In this document: one piece after another, positions 18,972-27,650 of the stretch
How positions within the stretch are numbered: position 1 is the stretch's first letter
Layout: each line of letters starts with the position of its first letter
NCBI RefSeq assembly: GCF_000526235.1
Contig: NZ_JAFR01000006.1
Coordinates: forward strand, 186,001 to 250,000
DNA: 64,000 nt
Source: Acholeplasma granularum ATCC 19168
GTDB taxonomy: Bacteria > Bacillota_I > Bacilli_A > Acholeplasmatales > Acholeplasmataceae
Direction: 5' to 3'
Made by a program: the position numbers and the translations under genes
The notes under the pieces: model-generated
What the model was told of the DNA's origin: nothing
Seen by the model: the letters and a program-made list of their open reading frames with translations, nothing else
The model's database searches: none

Positions 18972-19588
18972 TTAAATCATATATAAAAAATGAAAAAATC
19001 ATATCATATGAAATTATATATAAACCAATAAAACATGTCTATTTTAGAAAAACTCAAACACATATTTTAATATCTGCTAATAATAAAATGTCAGAAAAAT
19101 CAATATTAAATATTTTAGATATTAATTTTGATAAAATATATAAACTTCAAACAAAATCACCACGTTTAAAGACTAATAAATTTCAATTATGGGGCGAAAA
19201 TGTAACTAAAGAATCTTATTTTGATAATTTAAGCCCTACAGAAGATAATTATAAAAAGATACTTATAAACGAAACACTAAATAAAATAAAGGAATTTGAA
19301 CCTTTATTAATAAAAGACTTATCCAAACTAAATTTAAGTACTGTTCCAACAAAAGTTAAACTACTTAAATCGAAATTTGGGTCATGTCATACATTAAAAA
19401 AAGACATTATTATAAATGGATTCTTAGCAAAATTAGACCCAAAATATCTATATTATGTATTGCTACATGAGTATTGTCATTTACTCATACCCAATCATTC
19501 AAAATCATTTTATGAATGTTTAGATATACTGCTTCCTAATCACAAGCTCATTCAAAAACAATTAAGAAAATATGTAATTTCGTTTTAG
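18968..19588 (+). CDS. YgjP/DUF45-type zinc metalloprotein
   Basis: A predicted metal-dependent hydrolase (WLM/DUF45, sometimes called M48-like). The active-site HEYCH within LLHEYCHLLIPNHSKSFYE (about 165-185) and the preceding KSKFGSCHTLKKDIIING strand are typical. The protein is 206 residues with no signal or membrane helix, so it is cytoplasmic. Its substrate is unknown. The ATG overlaps the trmR stop by 4 nt, so the genes are coupled. It takes the place of the yrrN-yrrO protease genes found here in B. subtilis. Confidence 0.88.
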   Translation: MIKSYIKNEKIISYEIIYKPIKHVYFRKTQTHILISANNKMSEKSILNILDINFDKIYKLQTKSPRLKTNKFQLWGENVTKESYFDNLSPTEDNYKKILINETLNKIKEFEPLLIKDLSKLNLSTVPTKVKLLKSKFGSCHTLKKDIIINGFLAKLDPKYLYYVLLHEYCHLLIPNHSKSFYECLDILLPNHKLIQKQLRKYVISF

Positions 19589-19599
19589 CTATCATTTCA

Positions 19600-19608
19600 T
19601 GATATAAT
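19600..19608 (+). promoter_or_regulatory. extended -10 promoter of greA
   Basis: TGATATAAT (TGN-extended -10), 29 nt before the ATG, so greA can be transcribed on its own. Confidence 0.55.
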
Positions 19609-19637
19609 AATAGAAGAAATTAAGGAGAAACACCATT

Positions 19638-20114
19638 ATGGCAACTAAAAAAGTATATGAACTAACCCAATCAGGATTAGACCAATTAAAAAAAGAATTA
19701 CAACATTTAAAAGATGTACGTCGTGTAGAAAACTTAGAAGCTCTGAAAGAGGCTCGTGAACAAGGAGACCTTTCTGAAAATGCTGACTATGATGCTGCAA
19801 GAAATGAGCAAGCACGTATTGAGGCTCGTATTGCTGAAATAGAAGTTATCTTAAAAAATGTTAAAATCATTAAAATTAATGATGATTCTACAAGTGTTAA
19901 CATTGGTAGAGCTGTAGAGTTATTATTTGTTGAGAAAAATGAAACTAAAAAATTTCATTTAGTAGGAACAATTGAAGCAGATCCACTTAATCATAAAATT
20001 TCTATTGAGTCACCACTAGGTAAAGCAATTAAAGGTAGAGAAGTTGGTGAGGTTGTAACTATCAAATCTGCTACAAATAAACAATCAACTGTCAAGATTT
20101 TATCTATTAACTAA
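19638..20114 (+). CDS. greA: transcription elongation factor GreA
   Basis: Rescues backtracked RNA polymerase by stimulating transcript cleavage. The N-terminal coiled coil (about 5-75) carries the tip motif DLSENADYDAARNEQ with the acidic residues that reach the active site; the C-terminal FKBP-like domain has ISIESPLGKAIKGREVGE. Length 158 is standard. TAAGGAGAAA precedes the ATG. Its TAA stop shares one base with the yqeG ATG (TAATG), so it starts the following yqe operon. Confidence 0.97.
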   Translation: MATKKVYELTQSGLDQLKKELQHLKDVRRVENLEALKEAREQGDLSENADYDAARNEQARIEARIAEIEVILKNVKIIKINDDSTSVNIGRAVELLFVEKNETKKFHLVGTIEADPLNHKISIESPLGKAIKGREVGEVVTIKSATNKQSTVKILSIN

Positions 20115-20662
20115 TGTTAAATTTAAAATATTTACTACCAGATAGTTACCAAGACTCAATATATCAAATTAACTACCAAGGATTAGCAAAGCAGGGAATA
20201 AAAGCTCTGCTTTTTGACTTGGATAATACACTCATTGATTACGTTCAAACCAAACTAACGGTAGAAGTTATTGAATTTTTAAAAGAATTAGAAAAAACTT
20301 TTAAGATTATAATCATTTCTAACTCTCACAAGAAACGTGTTCAAAATGCAATTGGTACTCATTTTGATTTAATATATTTTGCAAAAAAACCACTTAAATT
20401 TGGTTTTAAGAAGGCTATTAAAAATTTAGGATATAAATCACATGAAATAGCAATGATAGGTGATCAATTAATGACTGATATTTATGGTGGTAATCGCACT
20501 GATTTATTTACTATCATCGTTGATCCAATACAAAAAAAGACCGATAAACTACCTACACGTATAAATCGAAAAATTGAAAACTACTTCATTAGAAGAGTAG
20601 AAAAAAAATATCCTAAAGCCTATGAAGAGGTATTAAAAAAATATGCAATCAAAAACAAATAG
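20114..20662 (+). CDS. yqeG: YqeG-family HAD phosphatase
   Basis: A HAD superfamily IIIA phosphatase. Motif I is LLFDLDNTLIDY (about 34-45, nucleophile DxD), motif II IIISNS, motif III Lys in AKKPLKFGFKKA, and motif IV MIGDQLMTDI. By family knowledge YqeG can act in phosphatidylglycerophosphate dephosphorylation in some lineages; here the function is inferred only. The gene order yqeG-yqeH-yqeK-rsfS-yqeM is that of B. subtilis without aroE, yqeI and nadD. It overlaps yqeH by 20 nt. Confidence 0.92.
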   Translation: MLNLKYLLPDSYQDSIYQINYQGLAKQGIKALLFDLDNTLIDYVQTKLTVEVIEFLKELEKTFKIIIISNSHKKRVQNAIGTHFDLIYFAKKPLKFGFKKAIKNLGYKSHEIAMIGDQLMTDIYGGNRTDLFTIIVDPIQKKTDKLPTRINRKIENYFIRRVEKKYPKAYEEVLKKYAIKNK

Positions 20663-21671
20663 TTGCCTTGGTTGTGGGGCGAAACTTCAAAATGAAAATA
20701 TAGAACAATTAGGTTATGTCAAAAGCTTAGATCAACCATTTTGTATGAGTTGTTTTAAATTAATGCATTACGGTACATCTACTTCACATTTTAACCCGGA
20801 TAGTTTACCTGTTTTTAATAAAGATTCTTTAATTGTTGTAGTTACATCAATACTTTACTTAAATAGTATCGTAAATACAGAAGTAAAAAGATTAGGCGAT
20901 AACTATAAAGTTGTATACTTAATTAATCAAATTGATCTACTTCCAGATGCCACATCAAAAAACTACTTATTAGGTAAGGTACAAAAATCATTTAGATTAA
21001 ACCGTGTAACCTATGAAGATATCGTATTAATGAGTGCAATTAATCCACATGATATTGAACATTTAAAATCCTATTTATTAAATTTTAAAGAAAAAAACAT
21101 ATACTTAATAGGTCTACAAAATAGTGGAAAAACTACAATATTTAAAGCATTAACAGGAAATAAAGATGCACTTGCTCTTCCTAAAGCTGCACTTACACAA
21201 TCCATATTAAAATCAGATTTTAATGGTAAACAAATCTTTGATACCCCAGGACTTTATCAATCAGGATATTTGCATGAATTTTTTGATTATACAGAATACA
21301 AAGACTTTTTACCTACAAAACAATTTAAACCTAGAAATGGAACTTTAAAATCTGGTGAGGCTATGATTATAGGTGGTCTTGTTGCCGTAAGTGTTATTAA
21401 AGGTGAAACAAAGTCTACTTTATATGTGGCTGATTCATGTAAACATCATCTAACAAAATCTGATAAAGTAGAATTACTATTAAAAGATGGCAAATTATTT
21501 AATTTAATATTTGATCACTATAGTTTTAAAGACTATAAATTACAGGACTCTATAAAATATCAATTTACTTTAGCAGATTTCGGTATATTACATATCATGG
21601 GACCAGTAACGATAAGAATTTATTCAAATCCTAAAATGCATCTAACGCTTAATGAAGGTTTTTTTAAATGA
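20643..21671 (+). CDS. yqeH: ribosome biogenesis GTPase YqeH (circularly permuted)
   Basis: A GTPase that assists 30S subunit assembly. An N-terminal zinc finger (CLGCG and FCMSC) is followed by GTPase motifs in permuted order: G4-like NQID (about 97), G5 MSA, G1 GLQNSGKTT (about 158) and G3 DTPG (about 200). The permuted order is typical of YqeH/RsgA-type proteins. The finger lacks the usual PGY after the first CxxC pair. The 342-residue length is normal. Its end overlaps yqeK by 4 nt. Confidence 0.95.
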   Translation: MQSKTNSCLGCGAKLQNENIEQLGYVKSLDQPFCMSCFKLMHYGTSTSHFNPDSLPVFNKDSLIVVVTSILYLNSIVNTEVKRLGDNYKVVYLINQIDLLPDATSKNYLLGKVQKSFRLNRVTYEDIVLMSAINPHDIEHLKSYLLNFKEKNIYLIGLQNSGKTTIFKALTGNKDALALPKAALTQSILKSDFNGKQIFDTPGLYQSGYLHEFFDYTEYKDFLPTKQFKPRNGTLKSGEAMIIGGLVAVSVIKGETKSTLYVADSCKHHLTKSDKVELLLKDGKLFNLIFDHYSFKDYKLQDSIKYQFTLADFGILHIMGPVTIRIYSNPKMHLTLNEGFFK

Positions 21672-22222
21672 TTAATCAAATATTTGATGATGTAAAACAT
21701 AAATATATGAACCGTCCAGATAGATTTGAGCATATCTTAGGTGTTATAAAAACTGCAGTAGCATTATCCATACAATATGGTGTGGATACAAATAAAGCAT
21801 ACATTGCAGCTTTATTTCATGATTACACTAAATACGACACAATAGAATATCAAAAAAAGTATTTATCTAAAGAAGAATTTTTACAATACTATGATTATCC
21901 TGTAATGTATCATGCACTCAGTGCAGCGAATCTACTAAAGGAAAAATATAATATAACTGATGTTGATATATTAAATAGCATACGTTATCATGTTCATGGA
22001 AGAATTTCCATGACAAAACTAGAAAAGATTATTTTGTTAGCTGATAAAACAGAACCAACAAGAAAATATACAACTGTAGATAAAATCAGAGATCTTAGCT
22101 ATAAATCTTTAGATGATGCAATTATTTATCTACTGGAAGATACGATTAAATACAATCAATCAAAAAACTATCAAACAAACCCAGAAGTACTAAAAATAAT
22201 AAAGGAATTAAAAGGAGACTAA
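21668..22222 (+). CDS. yqeK: YqeK-type HD hydrolase (symmetrical Ap4A hydrolase family)
   Basis: The HD-domain family known to split diadenosine tetraphosphate into two ADP. Metal ligands are visible: HILGVIKTA (about 22), the signature FHDYTKYD (about 55), HALSAANL and YHVHGR (about 84-118) and LADKTEP (about 131). Length 184 is typical. In B. subtilis it follows nadD, which is missing here. It overlaps yqeH by ATGA and is followed by rsfS 2 nt later. Confidence 0.93.
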   Translation: MINQIFDDVKHKYMNRPDRFEHILGVIKTAVALSIQYGVDTNKAYIAALFHDYTKYDTIEYQKKYLSKEEFLQYYDYPVMYHALSAANLLKEKYNITDVDILNSIRYHVHGRISMTKLEKIILLADKTEPTRKYTTVDKIRDLSYKSLDDAIIYLLEDTIKYNQSKNYQTNPEVLKIIKELKGD

Positions 22223-22224
22223 AC

Positions 22225-22536
22225 TTGTCTAAACTTACTCAAGCAATTGAAATATTAGAAAAACTAAATGCAGATGATATTGCAGTATATGATTTTTCTG
22301 GCCGCAGCCCATTTTACGATTATTTTATCGTTGGTACGGTTAATGAACGTGCTAGTTCATCAGCTGTTGGCTATTTTACAAAGGATTTCAAAGATGAAAT
22401 CAAGCAAATCGAAGGAAAAAATAATACCGGTTGGTTACTTATTGATTTAGGTGATATTGTTGTACACTTATTTAATGAAGAGTCACGTGAGTTTTATGGA
22501 TTCGATAAAAGATTTATGGAAATAAGAAAAAAATAA
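22225..22536 (+). CDS. rsfS: ribosomal silencing factor RsfS
   Basis: Binds L14 on free 50S subunits and blocks subunit joining under starvation. The family pattern ILEKLNADDIAVYDFSGRSPFYDYFIVGT, then GWLLIDLGDIVVHLFNEESREFYGFDKRF, covers the whole 103 residues. Translation starts at TTG 22225 with AAAGGAG 7 nt upstream. It occupies the standard place between yqeK and yqeM. Confidence 0.96.
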   Translation: MSKLTQAIEILEKLNADDIAVYDFSGRSPFYDYFIVGTVNERASSSAVGYFTKDFKDEIKQIEGKNNTGWLLIDLGDIVVHLFNEESREFYGFDKRFMEIRKK

Positions 22537-22542
22537 TTATAT

Positions 22543-23190
22543 ATGATCGATTTCAGCCGTTTTTATGATGCCTTCCAAGAGGATGTAGATTATAAATCAC
22601 TTTTAGAGCCTATCATTCCATATTTAAATAAAAATGAAATACTGCTTGATGCTGGCTGTGGAAGTGGCCATATATTAAAGTACTTATCATCACTTGGCTA
22701 TAAAGTTTTAGGAATAGATAATGATGAAAAGATGCTATCTTTAGCTCAAGAAAAAATAGAAGAAAACAGTCTTGATGCATCAGTTTTTTACCATGACCTA
22801 CGAAATCCAATGAACCATAAATTTAGCCAAATTATTTGTTTACTAGATGTATTTCATTATTTTAAAGGTGTTAAGAGGTTGGTTAAAAATTTGTATACAT
22901 CACTTGATAAAGGTGGTATCCTTATCTTAGATTTATATACGCATCCTGTAAATGAAAATGAAGCAGACACATTTTTAAATCTAAATTATATGTGGCAAAC
23001 AAAAACAGTCAATCATCAAATTGATCACTACATAGAATTAAGTGATCAAAATAATACCTATAGCTATCATATTAAACAATACTATCAGCCGCTTGATTAT
23101 TATATAAGTGTTTTAATTAATCAAGGATTTAAAGTGGAATCTATAAGTGGTTTTGATGATAGAAAAACATATTTAATTTGCATAAAATAA
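22543..23190 (+). CDS. YqeM-type class I SAM-dependent methyltransferase
   Basis: Contains the SAM-binding motif ILLDAGCGSGHILKYL (about 33-48), followed by VLGIDNDEKML and a DVFHYF post-motif. The substrate is not known. It lies 6 nt after rsfS where B. subtilis has yqeM, which supports orthology. There is no recognisable ribosome binding site, so it is probably translated by coupling with rsfS. A hairpin that ends the block follows. Confidence 0.88.
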   Translation: MIDFSRFYDAFQEDVDYKSLLEPIIPYLNKNEILLDAGCGSGHILKYLSSLGYKVLGIDNDEKMLSLAQEKIEENSLDASVFYHDLRNPMNHKFSQIICLLDVFHYFKGVKRLVKNLYTSLDKGGILILDLYTHPVNENEADTFLNLNYMWQTKTVNHQIDHYIELSDQNNTYSYHIKQYYQPLDYYISVLINQGFKVESISGFDDRKTYLICIK

Positions 23191-23196
23191 AAGTCG

Positions 23197-23240
23197 AATC
23201 CTCCCATTTATCTATTATATAGATGAGGGAGGATTTTTAT
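23197..23240 (+). terminator. hairpin/terminator that also covers the comEA ribosome binding site
   Basis: AATCCTCCC (23197-23205) pairs with GGGAGGATT (23227-23235), with a second inner stem ATCTAT/ATAGAT, followed by TTTTATT. The 3' arm contains GGAGG, the Shine-Dalgarno of comEA. Confidence 0.85.
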
Positions 23241-23241
23241 T

Positions 23242-23739
23242 ATGAAAAAAAATATCGTTATAACTATATGTTTTCTATTACTTGTTACAAGTTTTATAAT
23301 TTTTCAAAAAGATGAGAGTGCTGCATATTATACATATGAGCCTATTACAGAAGAGGTAGAAATTTCAGGTGCAGTCACTAACCCTGGAAAATACACTGTT
23401 ACTAAAGATATGACACTGGCATATTTAATTAATTTAGCTGGTGGATTAAAAGAAAATGCTGATATTTCTAATATTAGACTAGGTGAAAAATTAAGTAAAT
23501 CACACTATAAGATAGAAAGTTATCATGTTGAAATAAATCCAATTATTCAAAAGATTAATTTAAATGAAGCTAAACTATCTGATCTTCTTAAAATTCCTAA
23601 TATTACAGAGACAAGAGCAACACAAATCCTTATATATAAAGAAATAAATGGAAAGTTTAAAAATGTTAATGAATTACTGAATATAAAAGGTATAGGAGAA
23701 GCAACGTTTGAAAAGATTCATATATACTTTTACGTTTAA
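23242..23739 (+). CDS. comEA: competence DNA receptor ComEA
   Basis: Binds double-stranded DNA at the outer membrane face and passes it to ComEC. Domains in order: one N-terminal membrane anchor (about 4-21), an SLBB domain (EISGAVTNPGKYTV.. NLAGGL, about 40-95), and tandem helix-hairpin-helix motifs (INLNEAKLSDLLKIPNI and ELLNIKGIGEATFEKI, about 105-160). The total of 165 residues is a little short of B. subtilis ComEA. Its Shine-Dalgarno lies in the 3' arm of the upstream hairpin. The reading frame overlaps comEC by 32 nt. Confidence 0.93.
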   Translation: MKKNIVITICFLLLVTSFIIFQKDESAAYYTYEPITEEVEISGAVTNPGKYTVTKDMTLAYLINLAGGLKENADISNIRLGEKLSKSHYKIESYHVEINPIIQKINLNEAKLSDLLKIPNITETRATQILIYKEINGKFKNVNELLNIKGIGEATFEKIHIYFYV

Positions 23740-25690
23740 TCATTTCTACATATATGTCATAGCACTTATATTATGTGTAATCAGTATAATTTATCCGATA
23801 TGCTTCATAATATTTATTTTTATAGTTTATAAATATAAAAGTAAAATTAACTTTTATATTTTATTTATTATTATTTTATTATATTCACTTAGTTTCTATT
23901 TATATACGCCAAAAGAAGAAAATATATCAAATAATGTTGTCATACTAGAAAAAGAATCATTTGACACATATTCTAAATATGTCATACTAAATTTTCCTTA
24001 TAAATATCATTTAACTTCAAGACAAAGTTTTAATATAGGAGATATTATCAATGTTCAAGGAAATATTTTAAAATATAAAAAAAATACCATCCCAAATGGT
24101 TTTGATAGTTATACTTATAACTTAGGAAAACACATTCAAGGGCAAGTAAAAATTGAAAGTATAAAACTACTTTATGAATCTAAATTACCTAAAATTGATA
24201 GTAAAGTTCCTTTAATGAGCCTTTTTAAAGATCACAACATGTTTGAAGATTACTTTTTCTCGTTTTTATTTAAGCTAAATTCCTTACATCTATCTGTAAT
24301 TATTTTATTAATATTTAAACTGCTTTATTATCTAGATATAGAAAATCAAAATAAATATTTAATTACTTCACTAATCATGATATTTATATATTTTATAGGA
24401 TATTCTATATTAGTTTTTAGATTATTTATAAAATATATATTAAAATATATCGATTCACGACTGGAACTTGAACTTTCAAATTTTGAACTTGAAATGTTTA
24501 CATTATTCCTGATTTTAATTTTTTTACCACTATCAATTTATAATCAGTCATTTATCGTCGTATATTGTATTGTGATACTTAATTATTTAAAAGTACTAAA
24601 AACTCCACTTATAAATAATATACTAACACCACTTATATTAATCCCGTTTTTATCTATTTGGTATTATGAAATTAATATATTATCAATCATACTTATTCCA
24701 ATTATCACGCTATTGGTAAAATATATTTATGTACCATCGCTTATTTTGGTCACGCTGTTACCCTTTTTAGGTTTGATAGGTTATATGGATAAATTATTTT
24801 ATTTCATGGATGTGTTTTTAAGTCATTATTCAATTAATATACCAATTTATCCGATTAATGGATTTTTATTAATAGTATATTTTTTATTGATCATTTATAC
24901 ACTAAAATCAATAAAAATAAATTTATTATTAAAGAGGTTAGTAATTGTTTTATCATTTATCTTAATTTTAGTTCTTTATACATCTAAGCCTTTAGAAGAC
25001 AAAGTGGTATTTTTAGATGTTGGACAAGGAGATAGTGCTGTTATATTTAAAAATAATCATGTTATAGTTGTAGATGCATTTGGTCCAGTGGATAAATATT
25101 TAAAATCAAAATATATTGACACAATTGATTATCTTATTTTAACTCACCCTGATTATGATCATATTAAAAATGCAGAAGTTTTAATGGATAAGTTTAAAGT
25201 TAAAAATTTAGTCTTAAATAAATATGATGAATATCCACACTTTTATGTAAATAAAATATTGGTAGGTTCTAATAATCTACTAAAAATAGATGAGTTAGAT
25301 TTATATTTTATAGGACCTTTAAGAAACTATAACAATAAAAATGATAACTCATTAGTGTTTAAGATAAGTGTTAACCATAAAGAATACTTATTTACTGGTG
25401 ATATCGGGGTTGGTGCTGAAGTTGATTTAGTCAAAACATATAAATCAAAATTACAAAGTCAAATATTAAAAGTATCACATCACGGATCAATTACATCAAG
25501 TAGTTACATATTTTTAGAAACTATATTACCCGAGATGGCTATAATAAGCGTTGGAAGTAATAGTATTTATGGTCTTCCAGATGATTTAGTCATACAAAGA
25601 ATTAATCAATTAGGAATTACTATATATAATACAAATCTTCATGGTTCAGTAATTATTAAAAATAAAACTATAGAGACCTATCCTCCATAA
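23708..25690 (+). CDS. comEC: DNA uptake channel ComEC
   Basis: Forms the membrane channel that imports single-stranded DNA. After two or three N-terminal helices comes an OB-like extracellular region (about 70-170), a multi-helix competence domain (about 185-425), and a C-terminal metallo-beta-lactamase domain (about 430-660) with FLDVGQGDS, LTHPDYDH (complete HxDxDH), FTGDIG and VSHHGS. It is 660 residues against ~770 in B. subtilis, but no block is missing. TTG 23708 has AGGAG 9 nt upstream, within the comEA coding sequence, so the two are translated as an overlapping pair. It is 63% or more hydrophobic residues in the core and looks intact. Confidence 0.92.
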   Translation: MKRFIYTFTFNHFYIYVIALILCVISIIYPICFIIFIFIVYKYKSKINFYILFIIILLYSLSFYLYTPKEENISNNVVILEKESFDTYSKYVILNFPYKYHLTSRQSFNIGDIINVQGNILKYKKNTIPNGFDSYTYNLGKHIQGQVKIESIKLLYESKLPKIDSKVPLMSLFKDHNMFEDYFFSFLFKLNSLHLSVIILLIFKLLYYLDIENQNKYLITSLIMIFIYFIGYSILVFRLFIKYILKYIDSRLELELSNFELEMFTLFLILIFLPLSIYNQSFIVVYCIVILNYLKVLKTPLINNILTPLILIPFLSIWYYEINILSIILIPIITLLVKYIYVPSLILVTLLPFLGLIGYMDKLFYFMDVFLSHYSINIPIYPINGFLLIVYFLLIIYTLKSIKINLLLKRLVIVLSFILILVLYTSKPLEDKVVFLDVGQGDSAVIFKNNHVIVVDAFGPVDKYLKSKYIDTIDYLILTHPDYDHIKNAEVLMDKFKVKNLVLNKYDEYPHFYVNKILVGSNNLLKIDELDLYFIGPLRNYNNKNDNSLVFKISVNHKEYLFTGDIGVGAEVDLVKTYKSKLQSQILKVSHHGSITSSSYIFLETILPEMAIISVGSNSIYGLPDDLVIQRINQLGITIYNTNLHGSVIIKNKTIETYPP

Positions 25691-25754
25691 AAAGGTAACT
25701 ATTGTTTTGAAAATAATATTAAAAATAGTATAATTATATATAGTGAGGTAACTT

Positions 25755-26702
25755 ATGGAATCTATCTATTTATTAATTGGCCAATCCGCATTTTTGATTA
25801 ATGAACAAATCAAAGTTTATCAAGAACAATTTAAAATAAATGAATTTAACTTAATTAAAATTGATGCACTAGACTCTGATATTGATGTTATAAATCAAGA
25901 ACTTCAAACTGTGTCATTTTTTAGTGAGTTAAAAATGGTAATTATTGAAAATGTTGATAGTTTAAATAGATTTGATGAAAACCAATTAACCATCTTCTTA
26001 AAGTATTTAGAAAAACCAAGTGATGATATAGTATTAATACTTAGTGCAATTACACTACCAAAAAATCATGTCATTGAAACATATTTATCTAAATATGCAT
26101 TTATAGAAACAATAGATCAATTAGAGGGCAAAGCATTAGAACAATATATACTTAATAAATTTACTGAAGAAGGTTATTATATTGAACATGATGCAATTGT
26201 TACACTGCTTGAGCGTACGCAAAATGATCTTTTTTTATTAAATCAAGAAGCACAAAAAATAAAAACATACGCTCTTGAAGATAAGTCTATAAAAAAAGAA
26301 GATGTTGAATTATTAGTAACCAGAAATCTAGAAGATAATATATTTGCATTTTCCACAGCATATCTAAAAGGAAACATTAGAATTTGTATTCAAATTTATG
26401 AAGATTTACTAACAACAAAAATGCAACCTAGTATGATTTTTAGTCATTTGTACAATACAATTAATTTAATTTTACAAACAAAAAAATTAATTGATGAAGG
26501 ATTAAATCAGACAACAATTGCTTCGAGCCTTGGAGTGTCAACAGGTAGAGCATATCATCTAATTAAGGAAGCTAAACAGCAAAGAAAGGCTGATTTAGAA
26601 CATCTAATTAAAAGTTTGGCACAACTTGATGTAGATATTAAAAGTGGCAATAAAGATGATAAATTAGGAATTGAATTGTTACTATTAAGGAGATTACCAT
26701 GA
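25755..26702 (+). CDS. holA: DNA polymerase III delta subunit
   Basis: The delta subunit opens the sliding clamp within the clamp loader. The 315-residue protein starts MESIYLLIGQSAFLINEQ, the HolA N-terminal pattern, followed by ELKMVIIENVD, a three-helix C-terminal part with SSLGVSTGRAYHLIKEA and LAQLDVDIKSGNKDDKLGIELLLLRL. It follows comEC, as yqeN does in B. subtilis. GTGAGGTAAC precedes the ATG. The end overlaps the exonuclease gene by 4 nt. Confidence 0.93.
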   Translation: MESIYLLIGQSAFLINEQIKVYQEQFKINEFNLIKIDALDSDIDVINQELQTVSFFSELKMVIIENVDSLNRFDENQLTIFLKYLEKPSDDIVLILSAITLPKNHVIETYLSKYAFIETIDQLEGKALEQYILNKFTEEGYYIEHDAIVTLLERTQNDLFLLNQEAQKIKTYALEDKSIKKEDVELLVTRNLEDNIFAFSTAYLKGNIRICIQIYEDLLTTKMQPSMIFSHLYNTINLILQTKKLIDEGLNQTTIASSLGVSTGRAYHLIKEAKQQRKADLEHLIKSLAQLDVDIKSGNKDDKLGIELLLLRRLP

Positions 26703-27382
26703 TATTAGATTATAAAGAAATACTTGTTTTTGACTTTGAAACAACAGGGCTTTATCCAAAAAGAGATAAAGTAATTGAAATAGGTGCAGTATTATTAGAA
26801 AAAAAAGATGATACATATATCATCAAAGAAGAAGTAAATTTATTAATTAAACAAGATAAGCCAATCACGGATTTCATTTCAAATTTAACTGGTATTACAA
26901 ATGAAATGCTAGAAAAAGATGGAATAGATGAAGAATCTGCATTTAGAAAGCTTGATAGTATGATTTCTGAAGATACACTGCTTGTTGCATATAATTTAGC
27001 TTTTGATATTGGTTTTTTAAGTGCACTATATCAAATGTATGTAAATCCAAGACATTTAATAAAAAATGATATTTTAGATTGTATGGCAGTTTATAAAGAT
27101 CGTTACCCATATCCTCACAAACTAGAAAGTGCTGTTACTACGTTTAATTTAATTAATCAAAATGCTCATAGAGCAAGTGAAGATGCTAAAGCTACATTCG
27201 AAGTATTAAAAATGTTAGCAAATGAACAAAATAACTTAAAAATTTATGTAAACGTACTTGGATATAATAAAAAGTATGGACTACCAAATAGAGAATATTT
27301 CTTTAATAATATCAAATTAGTAGCACAAGGGTTTAATGGTTATAGAGAAATTGAAAAAGAACAAATAAAAAACACCTATTAG
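26699..27382 (+). CDS. DnaQ-type DEDDh 3'-5' exonuclease
   Basis: Related to the DNA polymerase III epsilon subunit and PolC proofreading domains. ExoI FDFETTGL (about 10-17), ExoII with YNLAFDIGFL (about 98-107) and ExoIII HRASEDAKATF (about 160-170) give the full DEDDh set. About 55 residues of C-terminal extension follow the nuclease fold; no zinc or helicase domain is seen. It is coupled to holA by ATGA, suggesting a replication or repair role. Its last codons overlap the hairpin that ends the convergent rpsT transcript. Confidence 0.88.
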   Translation: MILDYKEILVFDFETTGLYPKRDKVIEIGAVLLEKKDDTYIIKEEVNLLIKQDKPITDFISNLTGITNEMLEKDGIDEESAFRKLDSMISEDTLLVAYNLAFDIGFLSALYQMYVNPRHLIKNDILDCMAVYKDRYPYPHKLESAVTTFNLINQNAHRASEDAKATFEVLKMLANEQNNLKIYVNVLGYNKKYGLPNREYFFNNIKLVAQGFNGYREIEKEQIKNTY

Positions 27383-27386
27383 GTGT
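27360..27386 (-). terminator. rpsT terminator inside the exonuclease 3' end
   Basis: On the minus strand, ACACCT-AAT-AGGTGT (27372-27386) is followed by TTTTTTATTTG. The same hairpin on the plus strand has no T run, so it serves mainly rpsT. Confidence 0.8.
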
Positions 27387-27389
27387 CTA

Positions 27390-27650
27390 TTATAAGGAGT
27401 TTACAAGACTTGCTAACGCTGACTTATGACGCGCAACAAAGTTCTTATGGAAAATTCCTTTAGCTTGTCCTTTGTCCAATTTCTTATGAGCAAATGACAA
27501 TTTAGTTAATGCAAGGTCTTTATCTTTAGCTTCTACAGCTGCACGAACTGCTTTAACTGCAGTTTTATATGAAGACTTGAAAGCTACGTTTGCTTGATGA
27601 CGTTTTTCATTCGTTTTGTTTCTTTTGATTTGAGATTTAATATTAGCCAC
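27390..27650 (-). CDS. rpsT: 30S ribosomal protein S20
   Basis: A helical protein binding 16S rRNA. From GTG 27650 the sequence reads (M)ANIKSQIKRNKTNEKRHQAN.., the standard S20 start, with 86 residues, the normal size. TAGGAGGTGAA stands just upstream of the GTG, while a longer reading to ATG 27713 adds an unrelated, hydrophobic extension. It is the only minus-strand gene in the yqeG-recA stretch; in B. subtilis rpsT lies after holA in the opposite direction too. Confidence 0.97.
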   Translation of the reverse strand: MANIKSQIKRNKTNEKRHQANVAFKSSYKTAVKAVRAAVEAKDKDLALTKLSFAHKKLDKGQAKGIFHKNFVARHKSALASLVNSL

